Source: Hydractinia symbiolongicarpus (lineage: Eukaryota > Cnidaria > Hydrozoa > Anthoathecata > Hydractiniidae). Taken from it: a stretch of 64,000 bases of DNA. How positions within the stretch are numbered: position 1 is the stretch's first letter; each line of letters opens with the position of its first letter. The stretch spans positions 31,317,501 through 31,381,500 of the forward strand of contig NC_079875.1 in NCBI RefSeq assembly GCF_029227915.1. The letters are read 5' to 3'. A program made the translations under genes and the position numbers. Shown here piece by piece: positions 11,181 to 23,754 of the stretch. The notes below the pieces were generated by a model. That model saw nothing but the letters and a program-made list of their open reading frames with translations. It searched no databases and had not been told where the DNA came from.

Positions 11181-11215
11181 TAGGTGAAATTGAAACTTCA
11201 TTGAAATCAGGAGAG

Positions 11216-11538
11216 ATGGAATCACCAACTAAAAAATGCAAACGGATTGGTATGTCAAGTACATCCATGATGTATTTTCTTTTCTTTTTTAGTCATTAAA
11301 CTTTAGTGAAAGAATATCCTAACATTTTTTAGGTGAGAAAGAAAGGCTATGTAACAAATTGGGGATTACAGATTTTTGTCAAAACTATTTGCCACACTTA
11401 GTTGAGGCCGAGATATGGTTTGAAAATAATCCACAAACTCTTGAAATGCAACCAACTCGTCCACTTGTATTGACTAGTCAAGATGAAGAATTGCAAAGCA
11501 ATATTAAAAGAGCATTGGAGGATGACATGAATGAATAG
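11216..11538 (+). CDS. Two-exon gene for a 79-residue protein, function unknown
   Basis: Exon 1 (11216-11249) begins at ATG and encodes MESPTKKCKRI, ending at a consensus donor (G|GTATGT). Exon 2 (11333-11538) follows a pyrimidine-rich acceptor (ACATTTTTTAG). The 34 + 206 nt join in frame into exactly 80 codons including TAG. The protein is basic at the start, then reads EKERLCNKLGITDFCQNYLP and a mixed acidic tail (QDEELQSNIKRALEDDMNE). No family is recognised. It starts only 34 bp beyond the pogo element's right end, outside the TA. It may be a host gene the element landed beside, or the 3' part of a gene displaced from its upstream exons. Confidence 0.5.
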
Positions 11539-12975
11539 CCAAGAATACCTAATGGACTACTGTGGCTACGAATTTTTTTCTATGAAGGACATGCAAATTG
11601 CTCTTAACATTTTAAGAACAAATAATATTAACATAATGGCTTTTTTTAAAAATGAGGAAGATGAACATTTTTAACTTCTATAGTAAACATAGTATTTATT
11701 TTAGGATAAGGCAAGGTGTCCTTACAGGTTATTTTTGTAATAACTTTTTAAAGGGACAAGACCGAATATTTATTTTTTATCTTTTACTCCTTCGATATTT
11801 TTCTTTAAATATTTAAAAACACTTAATAACATAAAAAACAGTGGTGTCGAGAATAGTATATATGACTTAAATAATGTTTATTACATTATTTTTATTATTT
11901 TAGAGTTTTGTGTTTTATTATTGCTTTTGTCTTTAGTTTAGATTTTACCTGAGGTTTCACACATGAAAAGCTTCTTTAATGTGCACAATGTTATTTTTAA
12001 AATATATAAAGATTGTTTATATGACGAAAAATTTTACCAGTTTATCTATTAATTGTAACAAGTTACTCTCTCTTTTATACTATCAAACGTGCTATGACGA
12101 GAATTAGCCCTACCATTATTTTGTCTCTTACCGTTCCCATCAAAGATTTTTTTGTGCCTTTTTATGTGAATAGTCTTATTTTTTTAAATTTTAAATTTTT
12201 GCTGCCTCTGAACTAAAATTGCCCTATTTACTTTTGTGTATATACAGCACCTTACTCAAAAATAGCATGCATTTAGTAGGGAGGGTAGAAATAAGAGGGA
12301 CATAATAAACAGTCAATTTGCCATTAACAAACAAAACTAATTCCTGCAAAATTTCACATTTAAATCAAACCCTAAAAGTTAATCAGTAACAAAAGTTCTA
12401 ATTTAAAAAAAAATCAATTGAGGAGGAGGCCCTTCTCTACTCCCTACACCTCCTTAGATGCTGCCTTCAATGTAAAATAATCTCATTAGCGACTTAATAC
12501 ATGATAACAGATACACAAACAAAGATGTCTGAATAATTTTTATCTTGCTACCTACAAACATTTTCTCCTGTATCTCGGGCCGCCATTATACTCTCTGGTC
12601 TTTTGTGAGTGTTAATCGATTATATCGTGACCTAGGCAAGGGAATCGATAAGTGTCAAATAACTCTTGTCAGATAATTATATTTTGTCGATATAAAAGTA
12701 CAATATTCAAATATAGAAGTAAGAAGTAAAAGAAGTTGTAAATTTTCTTTTTCAAAGGAAAAGAGCAACTAATTTATCTTGAACATTTAAAAGTTTCGAT
12801 AAAGTTTCGATCCCGTTTCGATTAGTGCTGATCTGTCATAATGCCCCGGGTTTTCATATCCAGAGACGCGCTTGAATTCCCCCGTGTCCACAAAAAGAGT
12901 ATTTTTGATCTCATTTCATGAAATCTAATCTATTATTTAGTTCTCACGAAATAACAGAAAGACTAGCGCCCAAAT
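11539..12975. other. AT-rich non-coding stretch
   Basis: No coding sequence, RNA gene or ordered repeat is recognised. The first part may hold the 3' untranslated region of the preceding small gene. The rest is featureless AT-rich DNA. Confidence 0.5.
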
Positions 12976-13537
12976 TTAACCCTTGTGGTGCGGATCCCGT
13001 ATATATACGGGATAGCCACGGACGTTTTACAGGCCCGCCCCAAGCTGCGTCACACAAGCAATTTCAACAAACTGGTTTTGCTCAGAACTGGTAGTACAAA
13101 ACTCTTCCCTTTGAAAAGAAAGTCGGAGTCTAAAACAAAATCAATAATTCATTCAAATAATCTCTCCGCAAATTTTGCCAAGTTCGAGATTTTTGGTCAT
13201 GTCACGGGCCACCAAAGCAGCGCAAATTCACCCAAACACAGTTTTGTGTCACGTACTTAGCGTGCGCCCAATGCATTTCCTACACATCTAATGCTCGCAA
13301 TCCGTTCTTACGTTAAACTAAAGTCAACTAAAGTCAACAGGCCCGGGGGTCCAAGGGGCAGTGCCCCCCACGCAAATTTCTGGAGGCCAAAAAAAAAGTT
13401 TAGGACTTTTTCCATCAAATAAGCCTGAAGTAAGCATTTAGTTTCTTTTTGTTCTTGAGTTATAGTCAATTAAAGTAGGAATGAAAATTGTGTCAAAATT
13501 GGGCTTTTTGACAAACGGACTGCACTACGAGGGTTAA
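12976..13537. mobile_element. piggyBac-like MITE with TTAA target duplication
   Basis: The element 12980-13533 (554 bp) is bounded by TTAA on both sides (12976-12979, 13534-13537). Its ends are CCCTTGTGGTGCGG on the left and, read inward on the other strand, CCCTCGTAGTGCAG on the right: an inverted repeat with three differences in 14. TTAA plus CCCT ends identify a piggyBac-like non-autonomous element. The open frame 12985-13260 inside it has no recognisable product. Confidence 0.8.
12994..13013. repeat. 20-bp perfect palindrome in the piggyBac-like MITE
   Basis: ATCCCGTATATATACGGGAT is its own complement. It lies 14 bp inside the left end, a position suited to binding a dimeric protein such as the mobilising transposase. 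That role is inferred. Confidence 0.8.
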
Positions 13538-13570
13538 GAAATAAAAAATTTTGGCAAGTTTTTAGAACTA

Positions 13571-14059
13571 CAGTGAAACGTTTTTAATAAAAGGGGACAT
13601 CCCTCCTAAAGCAGACACCTTCCTTTTTAAAAGACAGATAAATTTTTGTCCTGGATGACTTCATAATAACCCTTATAATAAAATCTCTCTAAGGCAGACA
13701 GTCTAAAGTGGATACTTCTTCCATATCCCACACGGTTATTTCTCACAGAATTTACCTCAATGAATCGGACAAAGAAAATTTTTGACCAGGTTGTATAACT
13801 TTGCAATCATTTTCTCAGTCTTATCACGTTTTTTATATTCTTCTACCCTACTACCTAAAATGTCTAAAAACGTCCTTGTTGAGGCAAATTGTCTTCTAAG
13901 AATGTTTCTTTGTCTAACTGAGGAGGGGATAATGGGCATGCCTAATTGACTTCGCAATAGAATTTTTCGCGTTTTGCCAAAAAAGGAAAACTTCCTTGAC
14001 ACCTCTCTAAAGCGGACAGAATCTCTGGCCCCAGGTGTCGCTTTAAGGGTGTCCTACTG
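13571..14059. mobile_element. Tigger-like MITE
   Basis: The left end (TA then CAGTGAAACG) and right end (CCTACTG) show the CAGT termini of Tigger-type elements. Internal phrases such as CTAAAGCAGACACCTTCC and CTAAAGCGGACAGAATC are typical of that family. The right TA appears mutated to TG. The inverted ends are well diverged, so the limits are approximate. The minus-strand frame 13757-14002 is not supported as a gene. Confidence 0.5.
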
Positions 14060-14805
14060 TGTTATCTGTTTTTCCCGTGTCAAGTGTGGAAGAAAACAGT
14101 CTCCCTAAACTACTTTTGAAGTTTTTATGCTAGATCTTCCTCAACAATTATATTTAGACATATTTTGTTTTCTTCTTTGATATTGTGAGTGAGGAAATTA
14201 TTTTTACAATTTGTTTCGACTAAAGGCGCGTTTACACGACTGGGTGTCACACTTCGCCCTTACGATATCAGAATTAGCTTACATGCTTAATACAGTACAT
14301 CTATACAACAAGTATGTTAAATAACTACATGGAGAAACGTGTTTTCCAATACTTTAGTAATTAAGATTTCGGATGTATCAGGATAAATCTTATTAACGAT
14401 ATACTAATAACATAAATATAATTTTAAAAACAGATTGAAATAAATACAACAAAAGCCGGATAAATTTCATATAAAATAGTGGTATTTCTGTCATACAATA
14501 ATAAACTGGTAAGATTTTGAATATAATTGAACACCCTTTTCGAGTTGCCGACACTCGAGCCCAAAAGGTACAGACATTTAAAGCTTATATCGCATAAAAT
14601 TCACACTATTCAAATCTAGTCCATCTGAGTGCTATAACACTATCTTGATTTTGAGCTTTTAAGGTCGAGTCCCGAATTTATTTGAACTATTTTACCTTCA
14701 CACTGTGTGTGATAAAATTTTAACAATTGTTTTCAAGAACATTTAGATGTTTCATGTATCCTTAGGTATAAGTGTTGTATAAATATACGCTTTAACCAAC
14801 ACAGT

Positions 14806-15345
14806 GGTGATTAATCCATATAAAGTTTCTTCCGTACACGTTACCAACTCCGAATTACAATATCTTTTTGCAATATAGATGTTGCTGACGTTATAAGAGT
14901 TCTTGCTATTGGCAATCCATACACAGCATTTCGTAGATTTTACTGACACCGACACAAAAATCTATATTTTTCTTTCTTTTTTTTGCGCTTCAACCGTTTC
15001 TTCTGTTAAATATTCCTGTCGTCTCATATCGTTTATACGGATACATATTAACTAATCCATGCAAGGTTTTATCGGTGAGAATGTACGTTACAATCTTAGA
15101 ATTACGATATCTTTCAGATCTGTATTATATATTTGCTGAAAACCTCTTACTGTTGATCAATCCATACACACCGATTTTGTCGACTTCTCAAACTCAATCA
15201 CGTTTTTTTTAAAATGCTAACATTGCTGCCATTAAGTGCTGGCCGTCTCATATCTTTCAGAACTGCATACTGATTAATTTAAACAGAGTTTTGTCAGTAA
15301 GAACCTATGGTTACAAAATCAAGAATACGATATCGATAAAATTGT
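14806..15345. repeat. Three degenerate copies of a ~220-240-bp repeat
   Basis: Copies start near 14810, 15051 and 15274. Each has the order ATTAATCCAT...AAGTTTT...(T)ACGTTAC-A...GAATTACGATATCTTT, with CAATCCATACACA in the first two. They are strongly diverged, so this is an old tandem duplication. Confidence 0.5.
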
Positions 15346-17576
15346 GCCTTAATTTGAACGGTTTCGATTAATTTATAATATAGACTTTTTAGACTTTTTA
15401 ATCCGAAGATAAGTTATGAAGAATTTAGCCCTGAATTTAAAATAAAACTGTTTTTTTTAAAGTGGATAATTAGTAGAAATGACATGGATAGGACTTGATT
15501 CAACAAATCTGCGTTGAAATTCAAACTATGACCTTGAAATTAATGGAATGGAACTGTTCGAATTGACATGGAGAAATTTTTTTCTGGTAGTGTAAAGAGC
15601 GCCAAATTAAGCATCCGCTTGATATGTTAGACAAATATAGAGATAACCTTTTTTGCGATTGGACGAGTTTGATGAAAATAATATGACTTTAGTATGTAAA
15701 TAATGTAAAACTAGCTTCTTCGTACAAATCTTCGCACCGAGCAAAAAAAGTTCGTTAGTACGCGAAATTTAGTGTAGAAATACACGTTTTTTATAAGCAA
15801 CGCTAATTTTCGGTCCAGCCTCGCTGTTGCTTAATTTTTTAAAACTTTTAGTCTCGTTTAATGCTTATGTGTTGCTTAAATATCCCAAAAGCAATTATTT
15901 CCAACCTCGTTTCTAGGACTTCTTTCCATCACGCTTATATCGGACTTTTTCTCTTCTGTTAAGAATCTGGTGTAAGCGTAAAGGAAGGAACAGAGCTAGG
16001 GAACTATTCTTTCTCTATGTGGAACCTTACATGTAAATATGCTACAGAAGTCCATGGTTAATTTGTCGTATTTTGCTGTTTAAAGTTTAATTCTGACTTA
16101 TCCATCTGAGGCTGGCTTGTTGCTTAATAGTTGCTTTAAATTTCATGAAATTTTAGCCTCGTGATAGTGTGCATCCACAAGTACATATTTTTTTAAGAAA
16201 CGGAACGATTGCGGAAAGGTATTTTAAGCGCCAAATTTTTTAAACAAAAAAAAACTAAAAAGGAAAAAAATGCATAACCATCGATTACGTGAATTTTATT
16301 GGGAAATATATTTCATATAGATAGAATTATAAAGTGTCCGTGTTAATGTCATTATTAATAATTATTATAGTTATAAATGTTAACATCGAACGTTAATTCC
16401 GTCACTCCAGAGGAACATGGCAAGTTATCGGCTAACGTATGCTCCAAACTCTCCATTTCAGAAGTACTCTGTTTAAAAAAGAGTACTTCCATGTACATCC
16501 CAGCAAAATTCTTTGATGTGATATCTAAAAAAATATTGATAGTAAGGGAATAATCTTAATAAAAGTAAGTGCTAAGAAAAACATTTTATAAAGCCAGAAT
16601 GCCGTCACACTGGAGGGGAGAAACAAATACTTTTCATCACCAAAGTTTTTTAAAAAAACAGGGGATTTATCTCAATTTCATTAAAAGAAATAGAACTACC
16701 ACTGTATTATATAATAAACATTTTCCAAAATTTTGACACTAAGGATTCGAAAATTAATATATATAATTTATGGATTCTTCAGATGCAGCGTTAATCCTAG
16801 ACGTAAATTTGAAACATGCATTGTTAGTGTTTTCTCAAACAATTTTCAATAGGTAATGTAACCCTGGTAATAATTTTGCAATCCTAGTTTTAGCACTGTA
16901 TGATCCTTAAGTTATGGTGTTGACACGAGGAATGAATACACAATTTAAAATGCGATGATTTTGTACAGTGTTCATGTCTATATCTAACAGGAGAGCATAA
17001 ACTTTGAATCACAGATGGAATATTGATTTTATAATGGTCAAAAGCTAAAAAAACAATTTTTCAGTTTCATACTTCAGCTCAGTGGAAGAATTTTAGATTC
17101 AAGATAAAATGGACCAGTAGATTCCCAACATTTTTTGAAGTGAATAATCCTTAATGCCTTGTTTTAAAGAGATTGAATTCTGTTTTTTATTTCAAGGATG
17201 ATAAAACCCCAAATGTGACAGCTGTATATACATACGTATGTGAGATGACTGTGAAAGATGGCATGGTAAATGGAGCACAATGTAGGATAGGTCACATAAT
17301 ATCTGATTTTGGCCAGCATACCAGTAACCGAAAGAAATTACTACCAAAACTTTAAACAAAGAAATCTGTCAACACAAACAGAAAACAGAACAAGTGATGA
17401 TGGAGAGATAGTGATTTTCAACACAGTCAACAACATGGAATAATCAATCAACAAGCTAATAACAGACTCAACCATTGTTATGTAGTTACTATAAAACATT
17501 CTTCTTGAAGAGGAGGTAGCTATATAATATATAGCTAACAATTTTGAATATGGAATCTTGTGCAGAAAAATATTAT

Positions 17577-17712
17577 CTATAGCTAGCTAGATAGCTAACT
17601 AAGTTTTGTTGGCTTTCGAAATTCTTGATATCACTGACACGCTATCTTTACCTTGGCCCCCTTTTCTAGCTAGCTAGCTAGCTAGCTAACTACTTTTAAG
17701 CTAGCTAGCTAT
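17577..17712. repeat. (GCTA)n simple repeats
   Basis: Runs of TAGCTAGC occur at about 17580-17600, 17668-17690 and 17700-17712. Similar short runs occur near 37.1, 47.2 and 57.5 kb. Confidence 0.8.
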
Positions 17713-18065
17713 AAAATAACCCAGCTAAAAAAACTTATACCCTTGGCTATGCCTCGAACAAATTAATTTTAGCTTAGGTTTCTTGACTATTTTGACAAGA
17801 AAATTATTAAAAGGTTATAAAAAATTATCAAGAAGTTATATTTATCAATAAGAATTAGGCTTTACCCTTACAAATGACTGAATGATATAAACGCTGCTGT
17901 GATTTCTTCGAGAATTTGCCACTGTTTACCTTAACGGCTTTAAAGTTTATACTTGTAAACACCATACTCAAGCATGCTAGATATCATCTCAACGGATGCA
18001 TATAAGACACATTCCCGTGTCTATTGTTTTTAGACACATAAAATAGTAGACACCGATTTCACAGC

Positions 18066-21000
18066 ACATTTTAGTTGTAAAATTGCTAAACGAGGCATTT
18101 AAAAGAGACAAATGTCTGATATATTTGCTATTTTTCGTATTGATACAAGATAATTGTCATTTAGGGTCGACAACCTCGTCCCAGTTTTTATGTATTTTAG
18201 CCGTAAAATTGATAAACGAGGCATTTCAAAGTGACCAGTGCCATGTATTTGCTATTTTTCGTATTGATACAGGATAATTGTCACAAAGGGTCGACAACCT
18301 CGTCTCAGGTTCCTTGTATTTTAGCCGTATAATTGATAAACGAGGCATTTAAAAGAGACAAATGTCTCATATATTTGCGATTCTTCGTGTTGATACAGGA
18401 TAATTGTCATTTAGGGTCGACAACCTCGTCTCAGGTTCTATATATTTTAGTTGTAAAATTCTTAAGGAGGCATTTCAAAGAGACATTTATTTGCGATTTT
18501 TCGTACTGATGCAGGATAATTGTCATTTAGGGACGACAATCTCGTCTCAGGTTCCAAATATTATAGTTGTAAAATTGATAAACGAGGCATTTCAAAGTGA
18601 CGAGTGTCATGTATTTGCTATTTCTCGTATTGACACAAGATAATTGTTCCTTAGAGTCAACAACGTCTCAGTTTCTATATATTTTAGTTGTAAAATTGCT
18701 AAACGAGGCATTTAAAAGAGACAAATGTCTGATATATTTGCCATTTTTCGTATTGATACAAGATAATTGTTATCTAGGGTCGACAACCTCGTCCCAGATT
18801 TTATGTATTTTAGCCGTAAAATTGAAAAACGAGGCATTTCAAAGTGACCAGTGCCATGTATTTGCTATTTTTCGTATTGATACAGGATAATTGTCACTTA
18901 GGGTCGACAACCTCGTGTCAGGTTCTTTGTATTTTAGCCTTATAATTGATAAACGAGGCATTTAAAGGAGACAAATGTCTCATATAATTGCGATTCTTCG
19001 TGTTGATAAAAGATAATTGTCATTTAGGGTCGACAACCTCGTCTCAGGTTCTATATATTTTAGTCGTGAAATTGCTGAACGAGGCTATACAAAGTGACAT
19101 GTATTTGCGATTTTTAGTATTGATACAAGATAATTGTTATTTAGGGACGACAATCTTGTCTCAAGTTCCATATATTTTAGTCGTACAATTGATAAACGAG
19201 GCATTTAAAAGAGACAAATGTCTGATATATTTGCTATTTTTCGTATTGATACAAGATAATTGTACCTTAGGGACGACAAGCTCGTCTCAGTTTCTATATA
19301 TTTTAGCCGTAAAATTGATAAACGAGGCATTTCAAAGTGACCAGTGCCATGTATTTGCTATTTTTCGTATTGATACAGGATAATTGTCACTAAGGGTCGA
19401 CAACCTCGTCTCAGGTTCCTTGTATTTTAGCCGTATAATTGATAAACGAGGCATTTAAAAGAGACAAATGTCTCATATATTTGCGATTCTTCGTGTTGAT
19501 ACAGGATAATTGTCATTTAGGGACGACAATCTCGTCTCAGGTTCCAAATATTATAGTTGTAAAATTGATAAACGAGGCATTTCAAAGTGACGAGTGTCAT
19601 GTATTTGCTATTTTTCGTATCATGTAGTGTCATGTATTTGCTATTTTTCGTATTGACACAAGATAATTGTTCCTTAGAGTCAACAACGTCTCAGTTTCTA
19701 TATATTTTAGTTGTAAAATTGCTAAACGAGGCATTTAAAAGAGACAAATGTCTGATATATTTGCCATTTTCCGTATTGATACAAGATAATTGTTATTTAG
19801 GGACGACAATCTTGTCTCAAGTTCCATATATTTTAGTCGTACAATTGATAAACGAGGCATTTAAAAGAGACAAATGTCTGATATATTTGCTATTTTTCGT
19901 ATTGATACAAGATAATTGTACCTTAGGGACGACAAGCTCGTCTCAGTTTCTATATATTTTAGCCGTAAAATTGATAAACAAGGCATTTCAAAATGATGAG
20001 TGTTATATATTTGCGATTTTTCGTATTGATACAGGATAATTGTTACTTAGGGTCGACAACCTTGTCTCAGGTTCTACATATTTCAGCTGTAAAATTGATA
20101 AACGATGCATTTAAAAGTGACAAGTCTCATGTATTTGCGATTTTTCATGTTGATACAAGAAAATTGTCATTTGGGTACGACAACCTCGTCTCAGATTCTA
20201 TATATTATAGCCGTAACATTGATAAACGAGGCATTTCAAAGTGACGAGTGTCATGTATTTGCGATTTTTCGTATTGATACAAGATAATTGTCATTTAGGG
20301 ACGACAATCTCGTCTCAGGTTCAATATATTTTAGTTGTAAAATGATAAACGAGGCATTTCAGAGTGACGAGTGTCATGTATTTGCTATTTTTGGTGTTCG
20401 TACAAGATAATTGTCATTTAGGGTCGACAACCTCGTCTCAGGTTCTATATAATTTAGTTGTAAAATTGATAAACGAGGGATTTCAAAGTGAAATGTACTT
20501 GCGACTTTTCGTATTGATTCAAGATAATTGTACCTTAGAGTCAACAACGTCTCAGTTTCTATATATTTTAGTTGTAAAGTTACTAAACGAGGCATTTAAA
20601 AGAGACAAATGACTGATATATTTGCTATTTTTCGTATTGATACAAGATAATTGTCATTTAGGGTCGACAATCTCGTCTAAGGTTCCATATATTTTAGTCG
20701 TAAAATTGATAAACGCGGCATTTAAAAGAGACAAATGTCTGATATATTTGCTATTTTTCGTATTGATACAAGATAATTGTCATTTAGGGTCGACAACGTC
20801 GTCCCAGTTTTTATGTATTTTAGCCGTAAAATTGATAAACGAGGCATTTCAAAGTGACCAGTGCCATGTATTTGCTATTTTTCGTATTGATACAGGATAA
20901 TTGTAACTTAGGGTCCACAACCTCGTCTGAGGTTCTTTGTATTTTGGCCGTATAATTGATAAACGAGGCATTTAAAAGAGACAAATGTCTTATATATTTG

Positions 21001-21235
21001 TGATTCTTTGTGTTGATACAAGATAATTGTCATTTAGGGTCGACAACCTCGTCTCAGGTTCTATATATTTTAGTTGTAAAATTGCTTAAGGAGGCATTTC
21101 AAAGAGACATGTATTTGCGATTTTTCGTATTGATACAAGATAATTGTCATTTGGGGTCAACAACGTCTGAGGTTCTATATACTTTATCCGTGGAATTGAT
21201 AAACGAGGTAATGCAAAGTGACTAGTGTCATATAA
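18066..21235 (+). repeat. Satellite array 2 (about 26 units)
   Basis: Head-to-tail ~115-126-bp units share the core GATACAAGATAATTGTCATT, then TAGGGTCGACAACCTCGTCT and a TTGATAAACGAGGCATTT tail. Two main spacer types alternate (AAAAGAGACAAATGTCTGATATATTTGC and CAAAGTGACGAGTGTCATGTATTTGC), plus a shorter one. Long open frames run through it because many length changes are multiples of three. Changes of 2 and 7 bp also occur and shift the frame, so a coding role is not supported. Confidence 0.93.
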
Positions 21236-21664
21236 TTCCGATATATACATGTCAAGAAAACTTGTGTGGTGCTTTTTACGTTCTTGATTAAAAAAAAAGA
21301 TTTGACGATAAGTCCAGAAAGAGCCAGTGGTGTTTCTTAAAATAAATTCTGTTTGAAATGTTTTTTCTAAGGGTTTATTCTGATACAAACCGCAATCCGT
21401 TCTTTTTGTCAAACTACTGAGGTGTCTTACTCACCACTGTTAGTAAAGATGACACATCCCAGCTAAAATTTTTGTATTTGATAAATTATATCTTCTTCCT
21501 CTTAAGAAGTCACATTTTAAAATTTGTGAACGTAAATTTATGAAATAAATAAGAAACCTATTCTACTATAACCTATAGTTCTAATAAAAAAGACGATATG
21601 TGCTTTTAATAATTTGCTTAGGTAAATTAAAAATTATAATTGTCTGAAAATTTTCTTAATTTCT

Positions 21665-22134
21665 CTAATGTTCTTGTAATAAACGTTTGATAGAGTTATT
21701 ACGAGCAACATCATAAGCAGTTCTGTTCGAATTGTCTCGTATATTGACATCGATGTGTGGTATAGACAACAACAACTTCACACAATCAATATGACCATGA
21801 AAAGATGCACGAGATGCAAGATGTAATGGGGTGTAATTGTAACCGTTTAAATTGTTAATGTTTGTGACGTCATGATTAATTAAAACTTTCAAAACATCAT
21901 GACGACCATTACATGCACTGTAGTGATATGCATTCGATTTAATTTTATCCACAGCATTCACATCGCTACCAGCATCAATCAAACATTTCACTATTGATGG
22001 TTTATTGTAACGTGCTGCTTCCATCAACAGTGTTCTGTCATAACTAAAACCTCTCATTTTAACGATACTTGGATGATCAATAAGAATTGTTTGAAATGTC
22101 TTGACATCACTATTTGCAATGATTTTTACAAGTT
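21665..22134 (-). CDS. Ankyrin-repeat terminal exon
   Basis: About 155 residues make up roughly four ankyrin repeats. Visible signatures are TLLMEAARYNKPSIVKCLID, NAYHYSACNGRHDVLKVLIN, TPLHLASRASFHGHIDCVKL and TAYDVARNNSIKRLL, then a stop. Ankyrin repeats bind other proteins. The frame has no ATG near its start. An acceptor (TGTGTTTAG, ending at 22135) makes 22134 the likely exon start, so upstream exons exist. The TRIM gene lies just upstream on the same strand, and the two could form one gene. A direct join from that gene's last visible exon does not match in phase, so at least one more exon would be needed. Confidence 0.75.
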
Positions 22135-22639
22135 CTAAACACAAGTTATGTGGTATTAATTAAAAACAAAAATAACAAGGGTGTAAACTTTAAATAAAAA
22201 TTATTGCGCTAAATGAAATAGGACTGAAGTTCGCAGTCGGCGCAAAATTTCAATAGGAATCTCTATTTCTAACCTCTTAAGTTTTAAGAACATTTATATA
22301 ATCAATTGTCTAAAAATTAAAACTTTAGGAAAAAGTTTACTTGGGTTATGTCATTTTTCGTAAATAATAAAAATTAAACTCATCATTTTTTAAACTGATA
22401 TACGACTAAGTGTAAAAATTTAAAGTGCGTATTTGATATTCTGTTTTATTATTAATGTAAATTCCCTGGAAACAAAGTTGCCGCGGGCGTTCGCTGTTGA
22501 CTTGGGTGACATCTTTGTTCAATGTTTCCATTTTTTGCACACATTACTTTTATTTACAGTCCTCTGAAAGAAGAAAAACGCTGTTAGTTTTTATCCTCGA
22601 TTTTGATTAGGTGCAACCTAACAGTGTGCAAATTTTATA

Positions 22640-23145
22640 CCGCAAGTTTATCATATCTAGTGCGACTTATAAATTTTAAACTGCGAGTTTATCATATCTA
22701 GTGCCAGTTAAAAATTTGAAACTGCGAGTTTAACGTATCATAGTGCGAGTTACAAATTTTAAACTGCGAGTTTATCATATCTAGTGCCAGTTAAAAATTT
22801 TAAGCTGCGAGTTTAACGTATCATAGTGCGAGTTACAAATTTTAAACTGCGAGTTTAAAATATCTATTGCGAGTTACAAATTTTAAACTGGGAGTTTATC
22901 ATATCTAGTGCGAGTTACAAATTTTAAACTGCGAGTTTATCATATCTCGTGTGGGGTACAAATTTTAAACTGCGAGTTTATCATATCTAGTGCGAGTTAC
23001 AAATTTTAAACTGGGAGTTTATCATATCTAGTGCCAGTTAAAAATTTTAAACTGCGAGTTTAACGTATCATAGTGCGAGTTACAAATTTTAAAGTGAGAG
23101 TTTATCATATCTAGTGTGAGGTACAAATTTTAAACTAAAAAAGGA
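22640..23145. repeat. ~41-bp tandem repeat
   Basis: About a dozen copies of a unit such as CTGCGAGTTTATCATATCTA followed by GTGCGAGTTACAAATTTTAAA. A variant carries GTTTAACGTATCATAGTGCGAG. It is a local minisatellite unrelated to the 120-bp satellite, and lies between the ankyrin and TRIM exons. Confidence 0.88.
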
Positions 23146-23754
23146 AAACAGAAAATAAAAATCATATAAAAAACGAACTTTTTTTATAAAAAGAATCTCC
23201 ACATGCTCTTTCAAGCTACTCTCTTTTAAAAGCGCCTAATTATTGAAGAATAAAGATTTTGGGTGAAAGTTATTGAGAGCCAAGAGAATTTACATTTTGT
23301 ATTGTTTTTACTTGACGACGAAAATGAGGTTGTCCTTAGTTTTAGAAACAACGATTTGAACCTAAAGTTGTTCTTTTGTTATTTGTATTTGCCAGAAAGG
23401 AAAGGCTCCTGTTCTTATAAAATTATTTATGTAAGAAAACCGTGGAAGTCGCTGCTTATAGCATGTATTTAGTCGATATTAGCAAGGAGTAATTTTACGG
23501 GAGCGCAGGGATGGATAGTTCAGTGAGGAATTATCATTAGTAGGTGTTACCTAGGGCGGCAGTTTTATTTGGATTCTCAAACAGTTTTTTTTTTAATTTT
23601 AAAAGTGGCAAGTGACATTACAGTAACACGGTGAGTTGTTAAGAATCAAAATGGAAGTAGGCAGACTGGCTTTGATTGGCTCACCAAGTATAAATATTTA
23701 GGGGGCAGTGTGAGAAGAAGTGGAGAAGAACATCTATTGTGCTACGAGTGGTGA

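Larger units (their letters stand above)
7788..11182. mobile_element. pogo/Tigger-family DNA transposon with a HIRAN accessory gene
   Basis: The element spans 7790-11180 (3,391 bp) and is flanked by TA (7788-7789 and 11181-11182), the target duplication typical of Tc1/mariner/pogo elements. Its 27-bp ends, starting CCTTATTCGGACAAATTTTC on the left, match as an inverted repeat with one mismatch. Inside are a minus-strand DDD transposase and, divergently, a plus-strand HIRAN-domain gene. Direct copies of a TTCGCGAGGATTTAATTTCG motif crowd both ends. Near-intact ends and TA flanks indicate a fairly young insertion, although the transposase carries a frameshift. Confidence 0.92.
14060..18065. other. 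AT-rich non-coding stretch
   Basis: Besides the old triplication at 14.81-15.34 kb and the GCTA run near 17.6 kb, nothing is recognised. One short plus-strand frame (17173-17355) has coding-like composition (GHIISDFGQHTSNRKKLL) and could be an exon. It lacks a family match, so it is not called. Confidence 0.4.

Noticed and set aside
18083-20900. Plus-strand repeat frames in array 2 as a gene family
   Set aside because: Same satellite as array 4. Frames break at each out-of-phase unit and the repeat occurs in both orientations across the window.
22135-22144. TTG at 22144 as the start of the ankyrin protein
   Set aside because: A non-ATG start is unlikely in an animal gene, and an acceptor AG lies immediately inside, so this is an internal or last exon.
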